A DNA stretch of 64,000 bases from Epiperipatus broadwayi (lineage: Eukaryota; Onychophora; Udeonychophora; Euonychophora; Peripatidae), in assembly GCA_028023455.1 (NCBI GenBank), contig JAQFVV010000012.1, positions 11,632,499 through 11,696,498 on the forward strand, written 5' to 3'. The translations under genes and the position numbers were made by a program. Below, piece after piece: positions 1 to 13,489 of the stretch (position 1 is its first letter; each line of letters starts with the position of its first letter). A model generated the notes under the pieces. The model worked only from the letters and a program-made list of their open reading frames with translations. It searched no databases and was not told where the DNA came from.

Positions 1-3000
1 AAGTATTCCTCATTTCATGTCTAATATATTATCTCAATATTAATAAATTCTTTAATAATAAAGTAACTGTAACCATGAAACATGTCATCGAATCATCCAG
101 TAAGTTACCCATTTTTAACATTAAGTATATACCCAGAACTATACTCTCAATGGCATAGGAATATCATCAAACACTGCTTCACTAAAATACCACTGATACT
201 CCCATGACTCACAATGAAAATAAGCAAATTATATTTAATATTAAAATTTCCTTATATAAAATTTAATTTATAGCACAATATACTATTCATTTACTTATTA
301 AAATGATGGTATTTCACTTCTTGATTAATATTCTGAAACTCAATAAACATCTCAGGCAATTATTGTTTTTTAAAATAAATAAATAAATAAATTTATATAA
401 CCAAATGTAAAAAGGGATTTTACTTACAGCCAGCTACATTTAAAATAATTAAGAAACAAATATACCAATAAATTTTTCCCTTTCAAAATAATTAACTAAT
501 TTTCTTATAAATTGACTAAAAACTAAATTAGATTTATTAATCAATACTTATCATTATTAATTATCATAAATAAATTTAAAATAATTTCTTATCACCATGT
601 ATTCTAATCCAATCACTTTTACTTTATATGACATGCTAGTTATTCAGTCTTCATCCTTCATTATGATCATTAAAAAAGATGAAGAAAAAATATGCATTAA
701 TTTATATTTTGGATACAACAACAAACGTCTTTAACAATCATAATATTTTTTTAACTTATTATTTTATTTGAAATTATGTGCAATAATACTGATTATATTT
801 AATTATTACAATATATCTGTTATTAGGATGATGAATAATGACATTGAAAACATGAAAAGAGACTCTCAACACTTTGTTAATTTTAAAAACAAACATTAAC
901 ATTTATTACAGTATTAATATAAAATTTAAAATCATTTTCTTATCTTACATTTAATTTAAAAAATATACCATATTATACAAAACTTTAAAATTATTTACAA
1001 CAAGGATATAGTATATTCCATACTTTGCTCTATAAATATTAAGATATTTCTTAATATTTCCATAATAAAATATATCAATAAAATATACAATTTGTATTTT
1101 ATCATATTCTAAATAATTCACATCCATCTTCTTTATATTATCATTACTTTACCTTTAATCTTCCTTTGATATTATTATTTGATTATAACTTTATAACCTA
1201 TTGTACTCCTATATTTATTATTTGTTATAAAATAAACATTTAATTATTCAAATATTCATTAAGATATGGCACATTATTATATTTCTTACAATAATATACT
1301 AATATGAATAATGATCAGATTTTTCTTTCAATATCATTCCTTTTATAATTCATACTTTCTTTTGTATTTTGATCTCTAATATCAATAAAACCATTTATAA
1401 AATCATAATTTTTACATTCTTTTAACAGTCTATTTGTTTTATGTTTCATCCTTCTTGCATTAAATGGATTTATCTTATCATCATTTAAAAGTTTTACTAT
1501 TACCATTGCTTAAATCTACAATTCCTAAATATGATGTATATACCAGTGCAATTTTTGTGATAATAAGTATAAGATGGTTACCTTATAAAATTATAATAAA
1601 CAAGGATACTATGAATTATGTAGCTTAAGGTCACATTTTCTTGTGTCTACCTTAATTTTCATCTTGGCTTCTATTTTAAGATCTTATAGATTTTTAGAAA
1701 AAATGTCACTATTTATATATAATAAATATTCTAACTTACCTTATGTTGTTTCACATTTAACCTTAAACAACACATCTGTAACACTACAGGATTCCCAATA
1801 ACTCCAATTTTCTGTTCCACTATATCACATTTAACACTCTATATAAAATACTTTACATTACATAAAATATTATTCACCCTTTTTCAAATAATATCCAAAC
1901 TTATCCTTAACATTTTCATACTTTTGAACATACCAAGAGGATTAAAATACAAACAAATAGTTTATGATTTAATTTATCATAAATATAATAAGTTACCTTT
2001 AACTTATAAAGAGATCAATCATGCATACACTTATATGTGCATATTAATATTATAAAAAATATATTCAGTTCTGTATCATATACTTTCATATAAATACACA
2101 CATTATAAATATCACATATATTTATTTTTAACATTATCTTAATTATAATATCTTATGATTATCATTGATAATACTCTTGTAGATATAATTTCTGTTATAG
2201 AATTATAATCAAGAATAAGGAAAAAATTCAATTTTTCTTTGTTTTATACAAAAAATTCTAAAATATTTAAATCTAAAAAATACCATCATATGAAACAAAT
2301 AATTATATGTATTTAATACAATCTTAATATTAGTCAATATACTAAAATTAAAAAAAAAAGTTTTTTCAACTCCTTGAAATAAAATAAAAATCATATTTCC
2401 AGGAGAGTATTGGTTACTATAATGACCATAACCAACTTCTGCTAGAAACAAAAAAGATTTTGTCCTCTTTTTCTTTCTTGACCACACTTTTCATTGTTAT
2501 TCATAATATAAATGAAATCATAAAGAAAAACACAAGTAAAAGTTATTTGTCACTAATAATAATAAGACCTTATATCAAATGTTCATACTTCTTATATCAG
2601 TGATAAAGTTGTTTCATGTTTTAGTAAATATGTATTTTGCTATTTAATAAAACTATTTATTATGTTTTTAAAAAGTTTCCTTTCTGCTTACTCAAAAATA
2701 TTTTACTTGTAGAATTATGAAGTTCTAGATTTCTCCTCCAAATAATACATATTCAATATGTTAATAATTCCAATACTTATATGATATTACAGTTATTAGT
2801 TATAAACTTTAGATAAAACTAGTCGACATTATATCTTTCTTCTCTAAGGCCATTATCATCCTGATAAAGTCACTAATAAATTCATATCTGAAATGTCAAT
2901 AATTTTCCTAAATAGACGTAATTATTTCTATTATTACTAAAAGTAATATTTAGTAAAAAATGTTTTCCATCCTCATGCATATGAAAATTAATAAAAATTT

Positions 3001-5105
3001 AAATTCCTCACATCTCCTTTATGCTTCCTATAGGAAAAAAGATTGAAAAACTGCAACATTTCTTATTAAAGTGCATTTTTATTTTCTTGAATGAAGCTTT
3101 TATTATCTCCATCATAATAAGTTTGTAGTCATCTCCTGTAATATACGAATGAGGAAAGTTTTATTTTGTATTCCATAATGAAATTAATAAATAAACTTCT
3201 TAAGATATATCCCATGCTTTTTAAAATTATAATTATTACTTTTAAGGTTAAAACAATAAGATTTCAATAAATTTATATTTAAAATTTTAAAGACAAAAAA
3301 TATAGTTTTATTTTTCAATTTTTTTCTACAAAAAAATTAGAATTAAGATTTACATATTGCTGAATAATAATATTAATCAAAACTAGTTTATTTTTACAAT
3401 ACAAAAGAATAAATTAATGTTGAAGACACTCTCATTGTATATTTATCATCCAGAACATTATGATATCTTTCCATGAAGTGCATCTTTTTATAATCTATTC
3501 AAATTGAAACAACTTCAGTTGGATCATTGCCATTTCATATAAATAGTCAAAAATTTTATTGAATGTAATTTTCTGTATTAGTAATTATCAAATGAATTTA
3601 TGCATTTTTTTTATTAATCACTAAAATTTTGATTAAATTTTTTTTTCTTCCAGATATTTTGTTCTTGCTGAAATGTAATGGAATTTTTTAAATACATAAA
3701 TAAAATTTTATTTAGCTTATTAAAGTTTACATCTTTTTAATTTTCATACTTCTCTGTTATCATTTGTTTCATTTATTTCAAACACAAAACTAAAAACAAT
3801 TATTGTAATTGTAATTTGCTGTTGATGATAATGATAATATTTAAAAAAAATCATGGATCTATTAAAAAAAAATGAGGCAATTAGTTTTCACCTAAATACT
3901 AAGAGGACAAAAAAATTAACAAATAACCTACAAATATTGGGAATAAAATTGGATAGACGTTTGAATACTCCCTGCATTTAAATTTATAATTAGTTTATTT
4001 CATTTTATCACAAACTCTAGGACAAATTTTGCTATTAATTAATAATCAGAAAAAGTAGATAAATGATATAATATTAAAATGAAAGAGCTATATAAAATAG
4101 TCATGGTCTTTGTATTTCAAAATAGATTTTCTATACATACATATCATACACTCATAAAATATATAGATTTAAAATATAAAGTGAAAGCTATGAATAGAAT
4201 AAAAAAATAAAAGTAACAAATATCATACAATGATTGAATTAAAAGAATAGAGATCAAGAAGAATAAAAATATCTAAACTAGAGACAATCAAATATCAGAA
4301 GAAAAAAAAACAAATAAATAAAACCTATTTAGCACAAATAAGAAATTATTAGAGATATTTTAATGAAAATTTGCCAATGGTCAAAAACTTATAGCTAGCC
4401 ATAACAATATTTTTATAATATAAGATTATATTAAAGTTTGTAATATAGTTCTAAATTTGAGATGCTATGATAAATTGTATAAAGAGGATAATAAACAAAG
4501 GTGAGCTATAATTAATCACAATCACTAGAATCATTTGGTTGTCATAATTCGTTGTCTACAACAATATGATTAGTGTATTTTTTTTACAGCTTAGAGCCAA
4601 TAACATTTGTCTCTCTATTGATATTTTTGGTAAATTCAAATAAGCTAAACTGCTCTCATTAAAGATGTTACATTTATGCTCACAATTTTTTCACCAAATT
4701 TAGTTTGGAACTAAATAATTAAAATTAAATTTACATGAATATAACAAAAATGAATAAACATTATTATTGTGCATAGAATTAACTTACAAATGCATTGCAA
4801 AACAAAGTGCATAGACTATTTAATGATTTCTATTAGTTGCTTTCTTACCTAAAGTACACATATTATATATTATAATGATACTTGGGTATTAGTTCTGCTA
4901 TGATGTATTACTCCACTGACATCTTCTTCTGGTAATATTTATTCAAAACTGGCCTGACTAATCCTTGTTAATGATTAAAATATATGTGAGGTATCCTGTA
5001 AGATTAAAAATCTCACAGAGGTTTTGTGCTATCACATCTTTTCCTTTCCATTTTAAAAGTCATTACACAGTTCTGCGTGCCACAGTGATTCTTGTCATTT
5101 GTAAA
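1..5105. other. A+T-rich sequence without recognised features
   Basis: This stretch is almost entirely A+T with short homopolymers and no reading frame over about 90 codons. I found no transposase, reverse transcriptase, tRNA-like or ribozyme motif on either strand. The short open frames near 1.3-1.5 kb and 2.2-2.5 kb (minus strand) look like chance frames in low-complexity DNA. Old, unrecognisable transposon sequence is likely, but I cannot show it. Confidence 0.6.
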
Positions 5106-6019
5106 TAATTTTTGGTTATCGTCGATTAGCCACCAAACACTGCCTGATATCACTGTTGCTAGTCAAAAACCAATAAATATAACATTACCAGGCTGATTTA
5201 CAATTGACTTTTTTCACACTATTACATGTCAGGGAGTAGTATTGGAAATTGCAGAGAGGGGAATCCGATGTCTTTGATGATCTGAAGGATCATCCATCAC
5301 ATGCAGACAATTTTTAAAACATCCATCTCAGCATGTTACTGAGCTGATTTACAATTGAAGTTTTTTACGCTACTACATGTCAATGCGTAATGGTGGAATT
5401 CGCAGGGAGGGGGATCCGATGTCTTTGATGATCTGAAGGATCGGTCATCACAACTTACACAACATTTTTAAGAACAAAATTATTTAATAAGATGTAATAT
5501 TTCCTTTTTCAATTAATGTCTGATCAAAAAAAAAAACCAACACTATTTTAAAACAACTTATGAAACACAATTCGATTTGAAAATTCCCCTCTGATCAAGT
5601 CAAGTTTATGGTTTGAAAGTCTCATAGCTGTCCCTGCACAAAATATGTTTTATGCATGATTTCTATATTATGATCGAAACACACTCTTTTGAAATTTGTT
5701 TAACCTTAAAAATATGTGTACGAAAGCGTGTCTTTTGTCTTACAATTAATACTATCTAAAACTACATCACGTCATATAAAAATAAGTACTTCAAATGCAC
5801 ATGCAAAGACTTAGGACAACTTGAATTCTACACACCTTCACATCATACTGTAGTAATCTGTGAAGTGTGCGATAGTACCATGAAGCACAAAAGCTGTTTA
5901 GCAGCCAATATGAACATAACTGTTCTATAGGCCACGTGAGCAGTATATTTCTGTGCTTTTGCATACAAACAGTGACATCAGGTGGTGTTTGGTGGCTAAT
6001 CAATGACAACCTAATTTTT
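5106..6019. mobile_element. Non-autonomous inverted-repeat DNA element with 8-bp duplication
   Basis: The body at 5114-6011 (898 bp) starts GGTTATCGTCGATTAGCC and ends with the near reverse complement GGCTAATCAATGACAACC. The terminal inverted repeats run about 46 bp with roughly six mismatches. The identical 8-mer TAATTTTT flanks both ends (5106-5113 and 6012-6019), which fits the 8-bp target duplication of hAT-like transposons, although the 8-mer is low complexity. No transposase is present. Inside, a ~150-bp unit is tandemly duplicated (about 5190-5338 and 5340-5488), each copy carrying a TCTTTGATGATCTGAAGGATC-like stretch. The minus-strand open frame at 5791-6009 overlaps the right terminal repeat and is probably not a gene. 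Confidence 0.6.
5190..5488. repeat. Two tandem ~150-bp units inside the 5.1-kb element
   Basis: Both units begin GCTGATTTACAATTGA and contain ACATGTCA, then GATCCGATGTCTTTGATGATC or a close variant. They are offset by 150 bp and clearly diverged from each other, so the duplication is not recent. Confidence 0.6.
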
Positions 6020-9000
6020 TAAAAAAAATAAAAATAAATTTCTAGTTGAATGTTACTTTTTATGTTTTATTTATTTTTGTGAAAGGTTTCAAAATTAAAA
6101 TATTTTTTTTTTACAGAAATATTTGTATTTCTTTTAAAATACTTTTTAAAATATTACCTTAAAGTTACATTTCATTACCTTAAAGTTATAGTTTGCTATT
6201 TTGATTTTTTTAGATTGAACATGTGGTTTATGATGGTGCAAAATTCTGCATTGTGCAGGAAGTGGAAATGATGTTTTTGGTGACACAGTGTCATCCAGTA
6301 AATGTACAAGTTATAAGTACCTGTTAATTTAATTTTTTAATGTCTTTTTGCTTTTTTTCTATAATTAATATATGGCTCCATTATTTTTTCATATTACACA
6401 TACTATGACATATTAAATCTGGTAACATATTATTCTAAGTTTCCAATGTGTTTAAAGTAATGCCTCTTTGGTATCTGCAGACAAATTTTTCCAATTAAGT
6501 TTGTCCACACATTATTTAAAGACATTATCTTAAACATTGCAAACATAGAGTAATACATCATCAGAATGAATATCAAAGTAACCTTGTAATCAATTGGCTA
6601 CATTGCTGCACTCCTAAAAATAAAAAGATAATTGGCAGCATGCTTCTTGGGTTTATATTTAGAATTATTTAATTAATGGGTAAAGTAGTAATTAATATTC
6701 CCATGCATATATTTATATAATAATAATTGGTCTGAAAGTTAAATATTTTATTTTCTTTCCCACATAATAGTAGGAACATTCTAGACATTTTTAAACATAA
6801 TTTTCAAATCTTTTTAATCATAATATGCATATTTTGATATCTTTTATAAATTGAAAATATTGGTAAAAGAGAGAGAAATGTATGAAATCCAATAAATGAT
6901 AACTTTGTTCTCTCTCTTCAATAATTTTATTTAATTACCAGTTGCTTTTAATTTTTTTTTCTAAAAAATATACTAAGAGAAAATAATTTTTTTTGAGAAG
7001 TTGTTTAATGATAATTAATTCTGGATTTTTAAGAGAGATAAAGTTTTATGTTGAAAAAAAAAAGATTTTAATACTTTTGGTAAATTTTATTTTTAATTTG
7101 ATTTGTTTGTTTTTCTCTTTATCTCTCTTCACTGCAAAAATTTAAATCAGGGTAATTAACTGATCATTTTGTTTTTCTTTTTGCAAAAAAAAATTTTTAA
7201 TTAAAAAAGAATGTTAAGAATTTTATGATGTTAATTTAAGTTCTTGACTTGTTTTTCAATGTCAAACTTTAAGAAGGAAAATATCTGAACAATTATATTT
7301 ATAAAATTTAACCTAATTGGTTATTATTAATTGTGCCATGTAAGAGACAGATTGCTAGTGGTTTAAGTCAGGTTGTTCAAAAAATATTATGGGTGAATAA
7401 GTCAGTAGACCCAAGTGTTTAATAAGAAGTAGATATCCCTAGCTTAGCAACTGAATAGAACAGCTGCTGAAGTAAAAAGAAGCAGTTGTTTTAACTAAGC
7501 TGTTGTATAGTACAGCAGAAGTTTTAAACAAGCTTTTAGCATACTATGAGTTTAGTCATAAAAACGATTTCTACAACAAAAAATATGTACTGAATTCAGC
7601 TAAAATCTAGACATCATCCTCCATATAACCTGACTTCACTGGAACAAAATGCACAGAAGTTATCCCTCTAAAGTCTAAAGTAATCTGAAACCTTGTCTTC
7701 AACCAAAAGCATGGGTTTCTGTATATGTTAGTGTTACTTGGAAAATTCTGTGAAAAAAATGTATCAAACTATTTTTTAACTACTACACACCAGGAAAAGG
7801 AAAAATTAATCATGTCATGTGTAGAAGCCTTCAAGAAGAAAATTCAATTAGAAATTATGATTGGGAAGAACTCCACAGAAAATAAAATCATGGTTAAAGG
7901 TATTGTTTTATGTGTACACTATATTTTTATTAATAGTAAAAAATGATTTTTTTTCTCATAAAAAAATATTTTTTGTAACAATTGATCATTTTAAATATTT
8001 TTATTAATGTTTTCAAATTGTGAAGCATATATTTTTTAATTCATTCAATTTTTTCTTAAAATTATAAAAAGGGGATTTTTTTTTTGAAAATTTAATTTTT
8101 TAAAATTTAAATGTAATTTGTGAAATATGTTTTTCCTTTTCCTTCATTTTTACCTCCTAAAACTTGACAAAAGATTAATTAAGTTTAATCAAAAATTGTG
8201 ATCTTTGATTTTTTTTGGAAAAGGCTATTTTTGAAACTCTTAGTTATTTAAAAAAAATAACTTAATGAATTAAAAGTTAATTTAATGAATAAAAATCAAC
8301 TGGTTAATATAGTTTTTATGAATCTATATATTTTTTTAATGAAATAAATATTTAAATTTTCATATTATTATGTCAGTTTCTTTTATTTATTGTCAAACAA
8401 TTGTTTATTAAATAATTGCTTAAAATATTTTTTAGCATTTATTCCTTCCAACTCCTGTTACAAGAATTAGCAGTGTGTGTGACTTTATTTTAAAATAACT
8501 TAGTATTGTAGGATTTTTTTTAATTATCCTAATAAAACTTTTTAAAGTGATTTAGAATAAGCTGTTTTATTTTATTTATTTCTTTTGCTCACAATAATAG
8601 CCTATAGAGTTGTTGCTTACTGAGCTAGATTAAAGCACAACAATTAATTATATGGATTAGGGTTTTAGGTTAGTGTTTGGACTTCAGATAATCCTGGAGA
8701 GTATAAAGGTATATCATTTAAAGTCTAGGTACTACATTTTATTTATTATTAATTAGAAATTAAGCTTTGTTGGCTAGTAAATTAATAGTACTATATGAGC
8801 AAGGCATTGATGATGATCAGCATTTTATTACTTTAGCATTATTTGATTTTTATATATTCTGATGGATTAGCATCTGATTCTGAGCATCCAAATTATTGTG
8901 TTGTATTGTTGCCCTGAATTTGATAGTGGCTAAATAATTAGCTTGGTCTATAGTAGACACATTTTAAATCTAGTCACAAGGTTGACTGTTACTTTTTTTT

Positions 9001-11215
9001 AATTGTTGATCATTATGCTGATGAATGATTCTTCTTCTTCTCTATAATACTGGGTGAACTTATAATTAGTTCTTTGCTGATCTCTCATGCTCATTGTATT
9101 CACTATCCTTCCTTTTATATTTAATTTTATATTTTGTTTATTTGGGGATGATGATGTTTTCCCATCTCCTCATAATTTAGCCCTAATGTGGTATACTATT
9201 ACACATGACTAACTAATTATGAGACTTTGTGACCCCAGATTCTTCCATATTAACCCCTATCTTCTGTACTGTTACAATATATATATATGTCATTTTTAGA
9301 TAATTTGTTAGTCAGATAGAAACATGCCCGAATTTATTTTAAATAAAAGTTTCTCATTCTTTTCAAAAATTTTCATATATCCAAAAACTAATTTTCTCCC
9401 AATTTATTTCTGTTAATTTTTTTTTTTTTTTTGATTTCAGCTGATAGTTCACTGTTATAAATCATCAGTATCCTTATACAGAATTAATAATTCGATTTGA
9501 AATTCTATTTAATCAACTGCAAACTATTTTTAAAACATTCTGCTTTTGAAAATTAATTATGTGACGAAGAGTCTACGTAAATTATTTCAAATCTTTTTTT
9601 ATTATTATTCTGCACTTCTGGTAATACAAAACAGGCTAATTTAAAGTAATACCATGAAAAATAATAGTAATACTTTCTTTTATGTAAAAAAAATAAAACA
9701 AACCATATTGAAAAGGATTTATTTTCAATTTTATTAACTTGATTTTGTTGATTCCAATTTATCTTTATATAGATTTTTTTTTATTTTACTTTTCTTTTCA
9801 GTACTTTTTTTTTTAATTCAGTTTTAACTAAAAAGTGAAAATAGAAATTTACTCTTTTCTAAATCAGATTATATATATATATTTTAAAAGATAAAGTCTA
9901 TACATAAAATCTATATATCTAATCGAACAAAGTTAATTCATTAAAATATTTGTTATAATTATTATTTTAAACAAACAAAAAAAGAAATAGTTATTTTACT
10001 GAATCATCTAAAGATTGATATGAACTACAATTTTTATTAAATTGCCTTTTTAAAATACTGTAAAAGAATTTGCAGATGTAATAATTCATAAGGTTTTTCT
10101 GGAGTTAGCCATTAAACATTATGATTTATTTTTTTTGGAATTCAGTCTTTGGTTGTAATTAACTCAAAAATTACTTAGAAAAATCAATTTCTAAAAATAA
10201 TCACTTTCAAAATTATACAAATTTTACGAAAATCAATTAGAAAAAGTCTTTATTTATTATTAAAATGATGTAATAAAAATATTAAAATTTATGAGGTAAT
10301 TGTGATATTAAGTTGGTAGAATATATTTTGTTGTGAGAGTGGCAGTCAGGACAAAGTTACTGATGATGATTATAGCTCTATTGCTCAGCTATCTTAGCCT
10401 AATCTTGGACAAAAAGCTTAACATACTTCATTAAAATGAGAATATATTTTTATTGCACTTAAAAATATTTCTATAATCTTACAACAACATCTAACATTTT
10501 ATACACAAAACAATTGGAATGTTTTCGAAATTTCCTGGTAAGATTGATTTAATATTATCTTTGATACAAAAAGAAACTTAATTTTTAATATAAAGTTTTG
10601 ATTTAATATATATAAAAGTTGCTCACACATTTTTATATTTCTGACGTGCATGCGTCAAACAAATGAGAAATTTAGACAGATTGTGCGAGTTAAAATATTA
10701 GTTTAATTTCCAGAAAAATTCAATTACATACATAACTGTTATATACGTTGGTAAAACACTCCTTTAAATGTGGGTATCATAAGTCTGCCTGTTAGGGCCA
10801 CTGTAGTCTCTTATTTTTCACTACACTGATTCTCCCTCTACATCCTACTTATATACCTGACTTCTGACATTCAAACAAAACATCTCTAATTTCATAAATA
10901 CCCTTTCTTATATGGTCTGCTGAGCCTTTCACTAGTCCCTATGGGTGTTGATTAATCCCCAAATTCACATTATAAGGCAAGATATTTTGGTGGTAAATTT
11001 TACTTAACCTTCACACCATATATGGTTATTTTCTACATGACATCATTACATTATATCTATAATTATTTAGATAATTCCAATATTATTTAGTTATACACTT
11101 TCTTAATATTATTTAGTCATACAATTCTATACTTATTTATGAACCTCCCTATTCAACAATCCTAAACTAACTTGTCCATGACCTCACAATTTCATTATCA
11201 TATTTAATCATTACA
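6020..11215. other. Gene-poor A+T-rich stretch
   Basis: No element or gene is firmly recognised here. A short exon-like patch at about 6213-6310 follows a T-rich tract ending in TAG and reads in one frame for about 37 codons, but it lacks a clear donor site and has no recognised family. The open frame at 7725-7946 encodes a lysine-rich 73-residue product of unknown nature and no domain is visible. The rest is low-complexity DNA with T and A runs. Confidence 0.45.
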
Positions 11216-11219
11216 TAAG

Positions 11220-11505
11220 CAGATTGCTAAATAGGAATTATATGGTGGACTATTTCTATTATTTAATATTAAATATTGACTATTTTTATAAAAATTCAAA
11301 CTTTATTTAAACCTTTCAAATACATTTAACTGTTAGTACATGAATTAGTATATTAATACATAATATAATATTTTTATTAGTATTATTCTTCTCTCCTCTA
11401 CAGGTATTTATGACTTGATCAGTGATAGTACTAGCATGGAAATTGAATCTTGACTTTTAGATTCTTGAATATTGAATTTAATGTGATGTTTTAATCAACT
11501 AAGAG
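11220..11505 (-). mobile_element. tRNA-headed repeat with PLE-like tail (copy 1)
   Basis: Read on the minus strand, this copy starts with a decayed tRNA-like head (AGCTCTTAGTTGATTAAAAC as A-box region, GATTCAATTTCC as B-box region). It continues through a GAGAGAAGAATAATACTA segment and ends in the tail found beside the PLE at 30.1-30.4 kb (ACAGTTAAATGTATTTGAAAG and related sequence). It is followed at once by an inverted copy at 11506-11745, so the two form a palindromic unit. It may be a SINE that borrowed a PLE 3' end, or a PLE terminal repeat containing tRNA-like sequence. Confidence 0.55.
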
Positions 11506-11745
11506 CTTTACCTTAAATTCAATATTCATTAATCTGAAGGTTCAATTAAGAACATAACTTTATATTCAATCCCCATGTTAGTACTTTCCCTAGTCAGAAA
11601 AGAATAATATTATTCAAAACATAGTGTTATGTATTAATTTGCATGTTATTATTAACAGTTGAATGTATTTGAAAACTTTCAATAAAGTTTGAATTTTTCT
11701 AAAGATCTTCAATATTTAATGATGGAAACATCCCAACATATCATA
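11506..11745 (+). mobile_element. Inverted partner of the tRNA-headed/PLE-tailed repeat
   Basis: On the plus strand this holds TTCAATCCCCATGTTAGTAC (B-box region and beyond), AGAAAAGAATAATATTATTC, AACAGTTGAATGTATTTG and AGATCTTCAATATTTAATGA. The order matches the minus-strand copy next to it. The head is more decayed than in copy 1. It looks like the right arm of one inverted pair. Confidence 0.5.
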
Positions 11746-13489
11746 AACTTTCAGAAAAACAAAATATTTCTATTCTGTCTTACTTACAAGATTATTATTT
11801 TAAAAATATGTAACACATTTTATCCACCAGGACATAAAATGTTTTGCAGAATACATACTTGAGCCTTATGAAACCAAGTAGTATATTTTTGTGTTTTATA
11901 TAATAAATATATATGTTCCTAATAGATAACAAAGAGAACAGTAAAATGTAGAAGCAATGAATATTGTAATACAATTAGGACAAAATAAATACAATCAAGT
12001 CTAAAGCAATAAAAATAAGAACATAATCTAAAAATAAGAATATTTGAAAACCAGGTACTGAGAAAATTGGATTATCTTTTGATGGAAATATAATACAAAA
12101 ACTAGGTGTTGCTTGAAACATATTGGTAAAAAATTTGAAATTCACATATTTTAGAAATAACAACTGATCTTTGTAAGTTTTATAGTTGTCAAATATTAAA
12201 ATTGCCAACATGGATTTTCAAACTCTCTTAAAGAAAGTATTGTGAATATGAATAAGACTATTTTTGGGTGTACTTAAAAAAAATCTTGATGAATTTTCTG
12301 ATAGTACTTCTGTTGTTAATTAGTTAATTATAAACAAATATGTAGAATTCTTTTTCTTGATTGAATAATAAAATGAAATCATCGAACTTCTGGCTTTAAA
12401 TATCTATATGATTTAATTGGTGAATTAAAACTGTAAAGGGAGTTGCAATCATTTGCTAGTCATGGCCATTTTATATGCTTTCTTATGTTGTATATATCAG
12501 ATGAGCCTAAAACAATTTTGTAATACTGTTATGTGAATAAAGAGCATCCTTTTAAGGTGATGATACTTTTTGAAAAAATAAAATAGTATTTTGATCATCT
12601 TTTGAATATTGATCAAAAATATACTTTGTAACATTTATTTATTTATTTATTTATTCATCGATACATTTACTGTTGGAAATAAGTTTTATCACATCAAAAA
12701 TCTTTTGCAAACTTAGAAATGGAAAGAATGTTGGTACTAATGGGTTTTTTGGGAAAAAAATTAAAGTAATAGATTGGTTTCAAAGTATCAGAATTAAAAA
12801 AATGGATTTATGAAGTTCTTAATGATATATTTATTTTCATAATTTATAGGATGTAGAAAGAACAACATGTATTATTATTGAATAATATTTTTTATTTATT
12901 GTATAAAATTATTTTCAAGAATATTATTGCATAAGTTGCTTTTTGTCACATTCTTGATATAATTTTTCTTGTTAAACAAATACCAAAAAAAAATATGATA
13001 AAGATATGATGTAAAAATTGCTTTTATCAATTTGATAAAGAAAATGGAAGCAGTTGAAAAGATTTGTGACAAACATTGAAAATTAACTAATTATCAATAG
13101 AATTTTATTCATATTTTGAGAGAGTATCTCAAAAATTATGCAAAAAGGAATTAACCGGAGGCCTTAAAGAAACTGAGCAGGGCAAAATTTTTAATGTCCA
13201 CTTCATATTTTCTTGTTGTTGCAGCTGCCATTACTATGTGATTATATATAGTATACAAACCTGAATGGGCTGTTCACTAATGTGCATTAGCCAGTGTATT
13301 GAGTTTATTGACTTTTTGCCTTTGACTTTAAGATCAATCAATAGCTTCTTATTCAAACATCAGTTTTGAGATTTTTTAAGGGTGGAATGAATGTCTGTGT
13401 GAATGAATTTTTTAAAAATAGATATTTGCAATTATGACAAATAAAAATAAATAATGGCTCTTATTCCCAGGAGGCTGTAAAGTTGCCAG

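Noticed and set aside
6213-6340. Possible exon after a T-rich tract (IEHVVYDGAKFC...)
   Set aside because: Open in one frame and preceded by TAG, but no consensus donor, no partner exon and no recognised family.
10640-10660. TGACGTGCATGCGTCA palindrome as a CRE-like regulatory site
   Set aside because: Isolated imperfect palindrome with no promoter or gene nearby.
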